A DNA stretch of 64,000 nt from the NCBI RefSeq assembly GCF_038396785.1, contig NZ_CP151087.1:62001-126000 (forward strand), read 5' to 3'. A program made the position numbers and the translations under genes. Shown one piece after another: positions 15,215-24,567 of the stretch (position 1 is the first letter of the stretch; every line of letters starts with the position of its first letter). A model generated the notes under the pieces. The model had not been told where the DNA came from. It was given only the letters and a program-made list of their open reading frames with translations, and searched no databases. The DNA is from Sphingobacterium thalpophilum. Lineage in GTDB: Bacteria > Bacteroidota > Bacteroidia > Sphingobacteriales > Sphingobacteriaceae.

Positions 15215-16528
15215 ATGAAAACAGTTTTTTTATCGCTGGCACTGCTGTGTTTTTTCATTACTCATGGGCAAGTGGGGTTTGTCTTAAACGGAAAAAAGAA
15301 TGTTAAAATTCCTTTTCTTTTCGTACATAACCTGGTGATTATACCTGTACAGGTAAATGGATATATGATGAACTTCCTGTTGGATACGGGGGTTAAAGAA
15401 ACCATGATATTTGGCGAAACATTAAAGTCAATTGATAGCGCTGTTTTTGTTAATAAATTTCAGGGACTGGGCAGGGAAGAGGGGTTGGATGGCTATTTAT
15501 CCATACATAATCAGGTGAATATTGCTGGGGTATATGAAGATTTAGACCAACCGATCTATATTCTTCAAAATGCGCATATTGATATCTCTACCCGGATAGG
15601 CGTGGAAGTTAATGGAATTATGGGAAGTCGCTTTTTTGAAAACCAAATGATGGAAATGGATTTTCAAAAACATCGTATTACCTTATATGCCAAGGCGAAC
15701 CGGCCCAAGGGACTTGACAAGATGCAGCGTTTGCCGCTGGATATTTTAAATAGTCGTCCCTATACTTCGGTTGCTTTTAAACAGGGGGATGTTTCTATTG
15801 ATGGTCGTGTATTGATCGATATGGGAAATAGCGATGCTTTGATGCTTATTCCTTCTAAATTAAACAATTTTGATATTAAACCCCCATTTATCGATGACTA
15901 CATAGGGCAGGGGTTTAACGGTGAGATTTATGGAAAGAGAAATCGAATCCGATCGCTCGAACTTGGGCCATTTACAATGAATTACCCGCTTGTGGCATAT
16001 CCTGAGCTGAGCTCGTTACAGCATGCAACATTTGTAAGTGGTAGGATAGGTTCCATTGGCAACGAGTTGTTGCGCCGATTTAAAGTCGTATTTGATTATC
16101 CCAACAAGTCGATATATCTTCATAAGAATAAAGATTTTGACCGCTTTTATTATCTGAATATGAGTGGCTTGGAGATTATACATGATGGCATTAAATACGA
16201 AAAAGAAGAAATACCCGTCGTTTTGCAAAAAGATGGTGGTACAGAGGTAAGAATGGGTAACAGCGTACAGTATCGCTTTGTACTTCGAAATATGTACAAA
16301 ATTGCGACCGTTCGTGATGCTTCGCCTGCGGCAATCGCAGGACTAATGCCTGGAGATAAGGTTGTACGGATCAATGGTAGAGCTGCATCGTCATTTTCCC
16401 TGGAGTCAATTCACAATCTTTTTAAATCAGAAGAGGGAAAGGAAATGCATTTTCGAGTGACCAGAGGCGAGAAAACACTCGATTTTAAATTTGTGTTAAA
16501 GGATCCGCTTCCATTTAACTCGGATTAA
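15215..16528 (+). CDS. Retropepsin-like aspartyl protease with C-terminal PDZ domain
   Basis: A 437-residue exported protein. Residues 1-19 are a signal peptide (ITHGQ cleavage region). Two retropepsin-like lobes follow: the first has the active motif LLDTGV (Asp57), while the second has LIDMGNSD near residue 203, where the usual Thr of DTG is Met. Residues about 345-430 form a PDZ domain (SPAAIAGLMPGDKVVRING). Such proteins are common in Bacteroidota and are presumed periplasmic proteases; substrates are unknown. The altered second motif may lower activity. The gene stands alone between the repeat arrays and a leader region. Confidence 0.87.
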   Translation: MKTVFLSLALLCFFITHGQVGFVLNGKKNVKIPFLFVHNLVIIPVQVNGYMMNFLLDTGVKETMIFGETLKSIDSAVFVNKFQGLGREEGLDGYLSIHNQVNIAGVYEDLDQPIYILQNAHIDISTRIGVEVNGIMGSRFFENQMMEMDFQKHRITLYAKANRPKGLDKMQRLPLDILNSRPYTSVAFKQGDVSIDGRVLIDMGNSDALMLIPSKLNNFDIKPPFIDDYIGQGFNGEIYGKRNRIRSLELGPFTMNYPLVAYPELSSLQHATFVSGRIGSIGNELLRRFKVVFDYPNKSIYLHKNKDFDRFYYLNMSGLEIIHDGIKYEKEEIPVVLQKDGGTEVRMGNSVQYRFVLRNMYKIATVRDASPAAIAGLMPGDKVVRINGRAASSFSLESIHNLFKSEEGKEMHFRVTRGEKTLDFKFVLKDPLPFNSD

Positions 16529-16565
16529 ATTTTTGCGAATTTTTCCATTTTAAACTGAACTTGCT

Positions 16566-16573
16566 TATATTTG
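16566..16573 (+). promoter_or_regulatory. Candidate -7 element of a leader or small RNA
   Basis: TATATTTG matches TAnnTTTG exactly. The -33 partner is weak (TTTT at 16541-16544, 21 bases upstream). A transcript from here would start near 16580, run through the 28-codon ORF and reach the hairpin at 16800-16829. Confidence 0.5.
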
Positions 16574-16614
16574 CACTTGATAATACTATTTTAATAATTT
16601 ATACACGAAAAGAT

Positions 16615-16701
16615 ATGTTGGTCGCTAGAATAATAACACAGCAAGCTTTTAAGGCAAATGGATTTGCCGAAAGCAATCTTCGTGCTTTTCGTCCTATTTA
16701 A
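16615..16701 (+). CDS. Putative 28-residue leader peptide ORF
   Basis: ATG 16615 to TAA 16701 encodes a short peptide starting MLVARIITQQAF and ending NLRAFRPI. The stop codon lies inside a potential hairpin, TCCTATTT (16692-16699) with AAATAGGA (16713-16720), and a terminator follows about 100 bases later. That geometry is what a ribosome-controlled attenuator would need, but the peptide shows no run of one amino acid and I do not recognise it. It could instead be part of a small RNA. Confidence 0.35.
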   Translation: MLVARIITQQAFKANGFAESNLRAFRPI

Positions 16702-16799
16702 GATATTCTTCGAAATAGGAGCGCATCGTGTCTGTTCAATCCGCTGGAGTGAATAATCAGGTCGCTTTACTTCTTTTGAAAAACCAATTTATACAGATG

Positions 16800-16829
16800 A
16801 AAAAGCCGAAGTTCATTCGGGCTTTTTAA
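16800..16829 (+). terminator. Intrinsic terminator upstream of rtcB
   Basis: AAAAGCC-GAA pairs with TTCGGGCTTTT around GTTCA with one bulged G, followed by T-rich sequence. It lies about 220 bases before rtcB and ends whatever starts near 16580. The 16830-17051 stretch shows nothing else I can name. Confidence 0.7.
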
Positions 16830-17051
16830 TTTTCCGGATTTTCGTTTCTATTTAGCTATTCAAAGCTCTTCAGGGCTGCAGCGTTTTTGAAAAACAGGTG
16901 CGTTCGACTCTATAGGAGTAATTGACTGTGCATTAAGAAAAAATGCTTAATAGAATCGTAATCCCCAAAAGAATATTCCCGAAATTTTTTCAAAAAGGCT
17001 GCCGATTTCCAAGAGGAAATTGATGGCTAATTATTTATATTTTTTATAAAG

Positions 17052-18443
17052 ATGGGAAGTAAATTAGCGGGAAAAGATCTAGTAAAAATAGGTTTTCCAC
17101 AAAATAATATAGTTAATACAGCTTTAGGGCTGATCACAAGGTATCGAAAGAAGGAAAATAAAGAAAACATTCTTCTTGAACTTACTGAATTGATAGAAGC
17201 TCCGGAGCGATTTATGGGGCATAAAATATGGGGAAAGGTCTCTGAAGGACTTGTTAAACCTGTTGAAGTACGCATGCAGGAGCTTCATTCACATTGTGCT
17301 CCATTTAGCATATTTGGTGAAAATGAAATTGATGAGAAGGCAAAAAGACAGTTGTATGATGCACTGAGATTGCCTATTTCAAGGCAAGGTGCACTGATGC
17401 CGGATGCACATACAGGGTACGGACTTCCCATCGGCGGAGTACTGGCCACAGAAAATGCCGTTATACCGTATGGTGTAGGCGTAGATATTGGTTGTCGGAT
17501 GAGCCTGTCGATATTCGATTTACCAGGCAGTTATTTCAAAGGAAGGGAATTCCAACTGAAAAATATATTGAAGGAAAATACCAAATTTGGTTTAAATGAC
17601 ACACATCGTGATAAGCATGACCATGTTGTTTTCAGTAGAACTGAATTTCAGGAAATCCCACTATTAAAATCCCTGTTGGGTAAAGCTTACAGACAATTTG
17701 GGACTTCTGGTAGTGGAAATCACTTTGTCGAATTGGGCATTGTTGAGCTTCAGACCGTGCGGGAGGAATGGGGGATAAATCCAGGACAGTACTTGGGGAT
17801 CTTATCCCATAGTGGCTCTCGGGGTTTGGGGGCGAATATCGCTAAGCATTACACAAGCCTTGCGGCGCAACAATGTCCATTACCGCGTCATGTCCAACAT
17901 TTGGCCTGGTTGGATTTAGCAAGCCAAGAAGGACAAGAATACTGGATGGCAATGAATTTGGCTGGAGAGTATGCCCAGGCCTGTCATGCAGACATCCACC
18001 GACGTTTGGCGAAAGCACTTGGCTGTAATCCCGTGGTAAAGATCGAAAATCATCATAATTTCGCATGGAAGGAATTTGTGAATGGGGAGGAATGCATCGT
18101 TCATCGGAAGGGAGCAACACCTGCAGGCAAGGGCGTGCTGGGGGTGATTCCCGGCTCGATGACAGCACCAGGGTTCATTGTGGAGGGAACGGGAAACCCC
18201 TTAAGTTTACAGTCTGCTTCCCATGGAGCGGGGCGTGTCATGTCGAGATCTGCCTGCAAAAATAATTTGACAAAAAGCGCTATGCTGAAAGATCTGGAAG
18301 TACATGGTGTGGAATTGATTGGCGGCGCATTGGATGAATCACCCCGTGCGTATAAAGATATTCATCGGGTGATGAAATTACAGCAGGAGTTGGTAACTGT
18401 TCTCGGAACGTTCAGTCCGAAGATTGTACGTATGGACAAATAA
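17052..18443 (+). CDS. rtcB: RNA-splicing ligase RtcB (3'-phosphate RNA ligase)
   Basis: A 463-residue RtcB. The family joins RNA ends bearing 2',3'-cyclic phosphate or 3'-phosphate to 5'-OH, using GTP and Mn2+ through a guanylylated histidine. Visible signatures are PDAHTGYGLPIGGVLA, YGVGVDIGCRM (metal-binding Asp and Cys near residue 146), GTSGSGNHFVELG, LSHSGSRGLG, KIENHHNFAW, HRKGATPAGKGVLGVIPGSM and SASHGAGRVMSR. It is followed 4 bases later by prfH. This pairing defines the RtcB-PrfH module, in which the ligase reseals 16S rRNA cut in the decoding centre after PrfH frees the stalled subunit. No RtcR-type activator gene is adjacent. Confidence 0.96.
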   Translation: MGSKLAGKDLVKIGFPQNNIVNTALGLITRYRKKENKENILLELTELIEAPERFMGHKIWGKVSEGLVKPVEVRMQELHSHCAPFSIFGENEIDEKAKRQLYDALRLPISRQGALMPDAHTGYGLPIGGVLATENAVIPYGVGVDIGCRMSLSIFDLPGSYFKGREFQLKNILKENTKFGLNDTHRDKHDHVVFSRTEFQEIPLLKSLLGKAYRQFGTSGSGNHFVELGIVELQTVREEWGINPGQYLGILSHSGSRGLGANIAKHYTSLAAQQCPLPRHVQHLAWLDLASQEGQEYWMAMNLAGEYAQACHADIHRRLAKALGCNPVVKIENHHNFAWKEFVNGEECIVHRKGATPAGKGVLGVIPGSMTAPGFIVEGTGNPLSLQSASHGAGRVMSRSACKNNLTKSAMLKDLEVHGVELIGGALDESPRAYKDIHRVMKLQQELVTVLGTFSPKIVRMDK

Positions 18444-18447
18444 GGTT

Positions 18448-19071
18448 ATGAATGAAAGGTATTTACAAATTTCTTCGGGACGAGGTCCTAAGGAATGTAA
18501 TATGGCCGTTAGGTTGGTAGTCGACAGAATCTCTTCTGAATGTAGTAGAGTAGGAGTTGAGGTCACGGAAATAGAAAAAGAAGAAGTGGATGGACTTCCT
18601 TGTTCGTTAATCGTCAGATTGAGAGGAAAAGATATGGATCAATTGATTGATCATTGGATTGGTACAATCTGTTGGGTGTGTAAAAGCCCTTTTCGTCCTT
18701 TACACAAACGGAAGAATTGGTTTGTCGAAGTTAAAACGTATCATCCGGGTGAAAAGAAAAAGGTGTTGGATGTGAAGGATGTAAATTTCCAAACGATGCG
18801 AAGTAGCGGTGCAGGTGGACAGCATGTCAATAAAGTAAGTTCTGGCGTTAGAGCGACGCATGCTCCGACAGGGATAAGTGTTCAGGTGATGGATACGAGA
18901 TCACAATTGCAGAATAAAGAGATCGCAATGCTGCGCTTGGCTGCACGTCTGCGGGATTTGGAAAGTGTTGAGTTAAATACAGCCAAAGAAGAAAAATGGA
19001 AAAACCAAATCGAGGTGGCGCGGGGACAGGCGAAACGGGTGTTTGTTGGACAGAAATTTATTGAAAATTAA
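18448..19071 (+). CDS. prfH: Peptide chain release factor homolog PrfH
   Basis: A 207-residue release-factor-like protein with the catalytic GGQ at residues 123-125 (SSGAGGQHVNKVSSGVRATH), which drives peptidyl-tRNA hydrolysis. Compared with RF1/RF2 it is short and lacks the full codon-recognition domain. PrfH proteins with RtcB have been reported to act on ribosomes whose 16S rRNA is cleaved near A1493, as by colicin E3-type nucleases, allowing subunit release and repair. I take ATG 18448 as the start because the upstream in-frame TTG (18424) overlaps rtcB. It forms a two-gene operon with rtcB. Confidence 0.94.
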   Translation: MNERYLQISSGRGPKECNMAVRLVVDRISSECSRVGVEVTEIEKEEVDGLPCSLIVRLRGKDMDQLIDHWIGTICWVCKSPFRPLHKRKNWFVEVKTYHPGEKKKVLDVKDVNFQTMRSSGAGGQHVNKVSSGVRATHAPTGISVQVMDTRSQLQNKEIAMLRLAARLRDLESVELNTAKEEKWKNQIEVARGQAKRVFVGQKFIEN

Positions 19072-19098
19072 GTAATTTGTATTGTTTTTACTGAAGCG

Positions 19099-19137
19099 AA
19101 AACCCTTGTCAATATGTTGGCAAGGGTTTGTTTTTTT
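19099..19137 (+). terminator. Intrinsic terminator of the rtcB-prfH operon
   Basis: AAACCCTTG (19100-19108) pairs with CAAGGGTTT (19121-19129), followed by G and seven T. Confidence 0.88.
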
Positions 19138-19219
19138 AGTGGTATTGTCTTGTTTAATAGGTGCTTGTGGTTTGTTTGTTCAAGCTGGGTGATATGGGTT
19201 TATTGTTTGGAGGTTGTAA

Positions 19220-19290
19220 TATTTTAACATTTGAGGTTAAAATATGGGTAATATTGGTCAATATCATAGCGAGCTCTGTTTTAACATTTG
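19220..19290. promoter_or_regulatory. Repeats upstream of susC, candidate operator
   Basis: TATTTTAAC (19220-19228) and GTTAAAATA (19236-19244) form a perfect 9-bp inverted repeat with a 7-bp gap. TTTTAACATTTG occurs twice, near 19222 and 19279. The pair sits 53-120 bases before the SusC start, where a regulator would bind. No dedicated regulator gene is adjacent. Confidence 0.45.
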
Positions 19291-19342
19291 CATAAATTAG
19301 ATTTTATAAAAGCATTTTAAACTAACTAACAGAGACTAGCTT

Positions 19343-22300
19343 ATGAACAAAAGAAGTATTGCAATACTAGCATCCAATATACTAGTATGTTCTGCGCTTT
19401 ATGCCCAAACAGCACTTAAAGGCAAAGTGTTGGATCAGGACGGCAAACCAATACCGGGAGTATCGGTAACCATTCGAGGCGGTGCCGGCACGCAGACAGG
19501 AATTGATGGTGGATTTTCATTAACATATACAGGTGGAGGAGTTTTAAATGTCACTGCAGTTGGTTACAAATCCAAGCAGTTTCAACTGAATAATCAAACG
19601 AATTTAAACGTTACATTAGAATCTTCAGCAGAGAATTTAGATGAAGTCGTGGTTACCGCATTAGGTATCACAAGAGAGAAAAAATCCCTGGGTTATGCCA
19701 CGCAGGAGGTCAAAGCGAAAGAATTGACAGATGCCGGGCAACATAGCCTAACAGGAGCATTGGCGGGTAAAGTTGCAGGTGTACAGGTGAACCAATTTGG
19801 TGGAGCGATAGGTTCTTCAGCGCGTATTTCAATTCGTGGAAATACATCGTTGCAGGCAAATCAGCAGCCGCTTATTGTAGTGGACGGTATTCCTATTACA
19901 AATAATTCTCAGCGTAGTGGTGATAATACGTATACTGGGGTGGATTACGGTTCGGGTTTAAACGACATTAATCCAGATGATATCGAAAGCATCAACGTAC
20001 TGAAAGGTGGGGCTGCAGCATTATATGGTATGCGTGCTGGTACAGGCGTTATTATGATTACGACAAAATCTGGAAAACGCGCCGAAAACGGAGTGCAGAT
20101 TTCGTACGACGGAAATTTTTCCATCGACAGGGCGGCCAATTTACCGAAGTACCAAAATTTATACGGTCAGGGATCACGTGGGGATGAATACAGTTTTAAG
20201 AAATTTGGTGGAAATCTGTCCTATCAGGATTATGTAACGCAGAATTCATTCAGTTATGTTGATGGTACAGGAAACATTGGGGTTAATGATAATATCGATG
20301 AATCTTGGGGTCCTCGCATGGACATTGGCTTGTTGATACCACAGTTTAACAGTCCGGTTGTGAATGGTGTACGCCAGGCAACCCCATGGAATTCACATAA
20401 AAACAATGTTAGAGAGTTCTTTCAAACCGGTTTTTCTCAAAACCATAATGTTTCATTACTTTCCAAATCAGATCGATCGTCTACACGCGCATCTATTTCC
20501 TTTAGGGATCAAAAGGGAACGGTTCCCAATACAGATCAGAAAAAATATACCGCGCAGCTGAACAATGAATATAAGGTCAGTGATAAAGTATCTTATGATA
20601 TCATGAGTAATTTTACGCGTACAGAAAGTAACAATTTGGTCACGCAGGGATATGATGCTGCCAATCCAATGAATGGCCTGATCTGGTTTGGCCGTCAGGT
20701 GGATATGCAGGACCTGAAAAAAAATTGGGATCAAAAAGATGCACAAGGGAATTATACCTATTACAATTGGAATTCCGCTTACCATATGAATCCTTTTTAT
20801 ACGATGCACGAATCGCGCAATGCAATGAAGATGAATCGTGTTTTCGGTAAGACCTCCTTATATTATCAACCTTTTGATTTTTTAAAATTCGAGGGGCGTG
20901 TAGGATTGGATTACTATAATACCCATATGTTTGAAACGACGTATTTTAACTTTGATAACCAAGATGGTAAGTTCAATGAAATAAAAAATAGCAATTCTGA
21001 TTTTAATGCAGATTTTATTGCAAATTTTAATAAACAATTTGGCGATCTGAGTTTAACCGGTATTTTGGGTGCCAACTACCGGGATTATCAATTTGAAACA
21101 AATACAATAGGCGCAAAAGGATTAAATGTATTGGGTGTCTATACCATTTCGAATAAAATTGGTGATGCTTACACCTTTATGGACCATTCAAAAGGCCGCT
21201 CTAATTCGGTATATGGACAGGCTAATTTGGGCTGGAAAGATCAATTGTATTTAGATTTGACCGCACGGAACGACTGGTCTTCAACGTTAAAGAAATCCTT
21301 TTTCTATCCTTCGGCAAGTTTAAGCTGGATCCCAACAGCTTCATTTGAAGGTCTGAAAAGTGATTATTTGAATTTTTGGAAAATGCGATTTAATCTGGTG
21401 AAAGTGGGTAACGCTACACAACCTTATCAAAATGGAAACTATTATTATGCACAAACAGACGCTTATAATAACCTGGCGCAAATGTATAAAAGCATGGTCT
21501 ATGCGATTGAAGGCCTAGAACCTGAAGCCATTACTTCTTATGAAATTGGTACTGAGCTGGGTTTATTCAAAGACCGTCTTCATTTGGACCTTACCTATTA
21601 TCAAAAAGTAAATAAAAAACAATTACTTTCTGTACCTACCTCCAATGTGGTTGGGTTTAGCAGTATCTTCTTAAATGCCGGAGAAATTCGGAGCAAGGGG
21701 ATTGAAGTTCAATTACGCGGTGATATCCTGAAGCGTGAAGATGGGTTAAATTGGACAACGACTGTCAACTTTTCAAAAGATAAAAATAAGATTATAGAAC
21801 TTTACCCGGAATTAGGCTTGGATGATTTGAGGCAGGGTTGGACTTGGGGTATTTCCAATATGGCTTCTGTTGGGCATCCTTGGGGTAGTTTGGTAGGGCC
21901 AGGTTATGATCGTGTAACAGATGGACCGATGAAAGGTGCTATTAAAGTGGGTTCCAACGGTCTGGTTTCTACACCACTTGATGGTCAAGTGATTGGTAAT
22001 GCTGTGCCGGACTTCTTGGCTTCGATGCGTAATGACTTCACCTTTAAAGATTTTAGATTCGGCTTTATGCTCGATTTCCGTAAGGGGGGAGATATTTGGT
22101 CACAAACAATGTCCCATGGTTATGCGACGGGTATAGCGGAAATTACTGCTGCAGATGGCATTCGTGAACGTGCTATTCTTGCCGGTCGTGACGTGATGAA
22201 AAACGAAAGGTTTGCAATGTCGGACGGAAAAGGAGGCTGGGTTGCAAATACCATTGAGACTTCAGCACAAGACTGGTATGAAAATGGAGGCATTGCCCAA

Positions 22301-22576
22301 ATGTATGTTTTTGATGGTTCTTTTCTGAAATTAAGAGAGGCCTATATTTCTTATAATTTACCCAAACATTTGTATAGTAAAATAAAGGGGATTAAGCGTG
22401 CTAATATCTCTGTTACAGGAACCAATTTAGCGTTGCTTTGGGTGCATAAATCGAATACGATGCGATTAGATCCGGAAGGCGGAGGTGTATCTAGCGATTC
22501 TAGAGGTGTAGGATTTGAGCAAGCCAGTGTTCCAAACTCAAGAAGTATAGGTCTTAAACTTGGTTTTACATTTTAA
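19343..22576 (+). CDS. SusC/RagA family TonB-linked outer membrane protein
   Basis: A 1077-residue TonB-dependent transporter. Residues 1-22 are a signal peptide (ALYAQ), about 25-105 a carboxypeptidase-like domain (LKGKVLDQDGKPIPGVSVTI), then the region LDEVVVTALGITREKKSLGY that marks SusC proteins, a plug (about 120-240) and a 22-strand barrel to the C-terminus, ending in an aromatic residue. With the SusD-like lipoprotein 40 bases downstream it would form a lidded outer-membrane importer for a glycan, peptide or other large nutrient. No glycoside hydrolase, sigma factor or hybrid regulator lies in the same unit, so the substrate cannot be assigned. Confidence 0.96.
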   Translation: MNKRSIAILASNILVCSALYAQTALKGKVLDQDGKPIPGVSVTIRGGAGTQTGIDGGFSLTYTGGGVLNVTAVGYKSKQFQLNNQTNLNVTLESSAENLDEVVVTALGITREKKSLGYATQEVKAKELTDAGQHSLTGALAGKVAGVQVNQFGGAIGSSARISIRGNTSLQANQQPLIVVDGIPITNNSQRSGDNTYTGVDYGSGLNDINPDDIESINVLKGGAAALYGMRAGTGVIMITTKSGKRAENGVQISYDGNFSIDRAANLPKYQNLYGQGSRGDEYSFKKFGGNLSYQDYVTQNSFSYVDGTGNIGVNDNIDESWGPRMDIGLLIPQFNSPVVNGVRQATPWNSHKNNVREFFQTGFSQNHNVSLLSKSDRSSTRASISFRDQKGTVPNTDQKKYTAQLNNEYKVSDKVSYDIMSNFTRTESNNLVTQGYDAANPMNGLIWFGRQVDMQDLKKNWDQKDAQGNYTYYNWNSAYHMNPFYTMHESRNAMKMNRVFGKTSLYYQPFDFLKFEGRVGLDYYNTHMFETTYFNFDNQDGKFNEIKNSNSDFNADFIANFNKQFGDLSLTGILGANYRDYQFETNTIGAKGLNVLGVYTISNKIGDAYTFMDHSKGRSNSVYGQANLGWKDQLYLDLTARNDWSSTLKKSFFYPSASLSWIPTASFEGLKSDYLNFWKMRFNLVKVGNATQPYQNGNYYYAQTDAYNNLAQMYKSMVYAIEGLEPEAITSYEIGTELGLFKDRLHLDLTYYQKVNKKQLLSVPTSNVVGFSSIFLNAGEIRSKGIEVQLRGDILKREDGLNWTTTVNFSKDKNKIIELYPELGLDDLRQGWTWGISNMASVGHPWGSLVGPGYDRVTDGPMKGAIKVGSNGLVSTPLDGQVIGNAVPDFLASMRNDFTFKDFRFGFMLDFRKGGDIWSQTMSHGYATGIAEITAADGIRERAILAGRDVMKNERFAMSDGKGGWVANTIETSAQDWYENGGIAQMYVFDGSFLKLREAYISYNLPKHLYSKIKGIKRANISVTGTNLALLWVHKSNTMRLDPEGGGVSSDSRGVGFEQASVPNSRSIGLKLGFTF

Positions 22577-22616
22577 TCGACAGATAGAGTTTAAGATATA
22601 GAACCCTCAAAAAATT

Positions 22617-24134
22617 ATGATTATGAATACTTTTATTAAAAAATTAAAATACACGCCTTTATTAGCCGTTCTTTTGGTGACAGGTTGTACCAAGAATTTT
22701 GAGAAAATTAATACCGATCCGGATGCATTAAATGATGTTCCACCACAAAATATGTTGGTCAACGTGATGCGAAATGCTGGAGACCAATTTGGTGGCGACG
22801 TTGATGGTTATGGTACATTTGCTGGATATATTGTCAAAATTCAATATCCCGATAACCTGAGTGGATTGATTCCGACAAATAATACTTATGGCAATCGTTG
22901 GGCCGCTTGTTATTATAATATCACCCAAATGAAAGACTTGCTTAAAAAGACAGATGATAAAGCTGAAGGGTATAAAAATACTAGGGCTATAGCAAGAATT
23001 TGGAATAACTATATGTGGTCCTATTTATTGGACGGATGGGGTGATATTCCATATTCAGAGGCATTTAAAGGTCGGCCAGAAGATGGTTCGGTATTGAAAG
23101 CCAAATACGATAAACAGGAGGACGTTTTTCCTGCAGTATTGGCGGATCTTAAATCCATTGCTGATGAGTTGGCCGCTGGTATTGGAACGGATGATGTTGG
23201 TAACTATGACGTGATCTATGGACAGGCTAATAGTGGTAGTCCAGATGTAAAAACACAAATGTTAAGGTGGCAGAAGTTTTGTAATTCGCTGCGCTTACGG
23301 ATGGCAATACGTATTTCTTCTGTTGCCCCGGCTTTGGCTAAATCTACGATTGAAGAAATTGCTGGAAATAAGACGAAATATCCAATCATTGAAACCAATT
23401 CGGAAAGTTGTCAAATGTTTTTCCCTGGAACACTGCCCTATATGGAGCCTTGGTATGAGTCTGGTATTTACGGTAAACGCATCAATAACTGGGGAATGTT
23501 CGATATTTTTATCAATCATTTAACGGAAACGAACGACCCTCGGATTGAGTCGATCGCTCAGAAAAATAATGCCGGTAAATATGTTGGATTTGTTAATGGT
23601 TCGTTAACCAATCCTTCGCCATCAACGTCAATTTCATGGATTGGATTACATTACATCAATAATCCTGCTGGGGCAGTACCTTTTTATAAAGCCTGTGAAA
23701 CTTATTATATGTTGGCGGAAGCCGCATTATTAGGTTATAATGTTGGAATTACGGCTAAAGCAGCCTATGAAACAGCCGTTAGGCTTTCTATGGAAGATAA
23801 TGAGGTTGCTGAATCAGCTGTGAATGCTTATCTAGCCGGAGCGGGAAAATTTGATGGAACAAAGGATCGTATCTATTGGGATATGTGGGTCGCTTTATTT
23901 AAAGAAAATTTTGAAGCCTGGAGTTTGTATAGAAGGACGGGAATTCCTAGCACCAACTATCCTTCAAAAATTCAAAATTCAGCAACTCCACATACAGATC
24001 AACCATTTCGACTGCCTTATCCGAATAATGAATACCTATATAATACGGATAACGTTACAGCAGCAGCAGCAGGGACTATGGATTATAATTGGGGAAAACG
24101 CTTATGGTGGGCTAAAAATAACGGTAAAAACTAG
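22617..24134 (+). CDS. SusD/RagB family nutrient-binding outer membrane lipoprotein
   Basis: A 505-residue lipoprotein with lipobox LVTGC near residue 24, followed by the family start TKNFEKINTDPD. The helical TPR-like SusD fold is expected over the rest, and YTMHxR-type barrel features are absent. It sits on the outer leaflet as the lid of the SusC partner encoded upstream. The start could be ATG 22617 or ATG 22623; both precede the signal sequence. A polar tract near residues 480-483 (TAAAAG) comes from a short GCA repeat. The gene ends at a hairpin terminator. Confidence 0.94.
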   Translation: MIMNTFIKKLKYTPLLAVLLVTGCTKNFEKINTDPDALNDVPPQNMLVNVMRNAGDQFGGDVDGYGTFAGYIVKIQYPDNLSGLIPTNNTYGNRWAACYYNITQMKDLLKKTDDKAEGYKNTRAIARIWNNYMWSYLLDGWGDIPYSEAFKGRPEDGSVLKAKYDKQEDVFPAVLADLKSIADELAAGIGTDDVGNYDVIYGQANSGSPDVKTQMLRWQKFCNSLRLRMAIRISSVAPALAKSTIEEIAGNKTKYPIIETNSESCQMFFPGTLPYMEPWYESGIYGKRINNWGMFDIFINHLTETNDPRIESIAQKNNAGKYVGFVNGSLTNPSPSTSISWIGLHYINNPAGAVPFYKACETYYMLAEAALLGYNVGITAKAAYETAVRLSMEDNEVAESAVNAYLAGAGKFDGTKDRIYWDMWVALFKENFEAWSLYRRTGIPSTNYPSKIQNSATPHTDQPFRLPYPNNEYLYNTDNVTAAAAGTMDYNWGKRLWWAKNNGKN

Positions 24135-24151
24135 TTTAAAATGCTTTATTG

Positions 24152-24181
24152 AGCGGGTATCGAAAGATCCCGCTTTTTTTT
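24152..24181 (+). terminator. Intrinsic terminator of the susCD unit
   Basis: AGCGGG-T-ATC pairs with GATCCCGCT around GAAA with one bulged T, followed by eight T. Confidence 0.88.
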
Positions 24182-24243
24182 ACTCGTTTAGATAACATTT
24201 TGCTACCCTTTGTAGCAAGGAGTCCTGTTAACATTTCGGATAG

Positions 24244-24272
24244 AGCCTCAACATCAAAAGCTGAGGCTTTTT
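24244..24272 (+). terminator. Second hairpin terminator
   Basis: AGCCTCA (24244-24250) pairs with TGAGGCT (24262-24268), followed by T-rich sequence. It lies 63 bases after the first hairpin and may act as a backup. From 24273 to 24428 I see nothing further. Confidence 0.65.
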
Positions 24273-24428
24273 AATTGATCATGTATCCTCCCTTAGAAAA
24301 AATAGTACACGGTTGTAAGGCCATTTAGCAGACTGAGGGGAAGCTTTACCACTGAAATAATTTATTTATAATTAATAGGGGCTATTACCGTATTTTCTTC
24401 TGTTATTGACCTTTAATGTAGAAAATAA

Positions 24429-24472
24429 TTTGTTTTATTGCGGTGATAATTAGTATCTTTAAGAGGAAGGGC
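24429..24472 (+). promoter_or_regulatory. prpB promoter with GAGGAAGGGC element
   Basis: TTTG (24429-24432) is followed after 21 bases by TATCTTTA (24454-24461), a near TAnnTTTG match. Directly downstream comes AGAGGAAGGGC. The thiolase gene has the same arrangement at 31907-31952 with the same 21-base spacing, so the block looks like a shared regulatory signature. The leader to the start codon is about 100 bases and contains AAAGGAGGTT, too far from the ATG to act as its ribosome-binding site. Confidence 0.6.
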
Positions 24473-24567
24473 CTCAAAAGAATTCCTTCAGACTAAGTAA
24501 ACTTAAGTAGTCGCTGTAACCTGCATCTAAAGGAGGTTATAGGGCTTGGAATTTCAAATTCGATATT

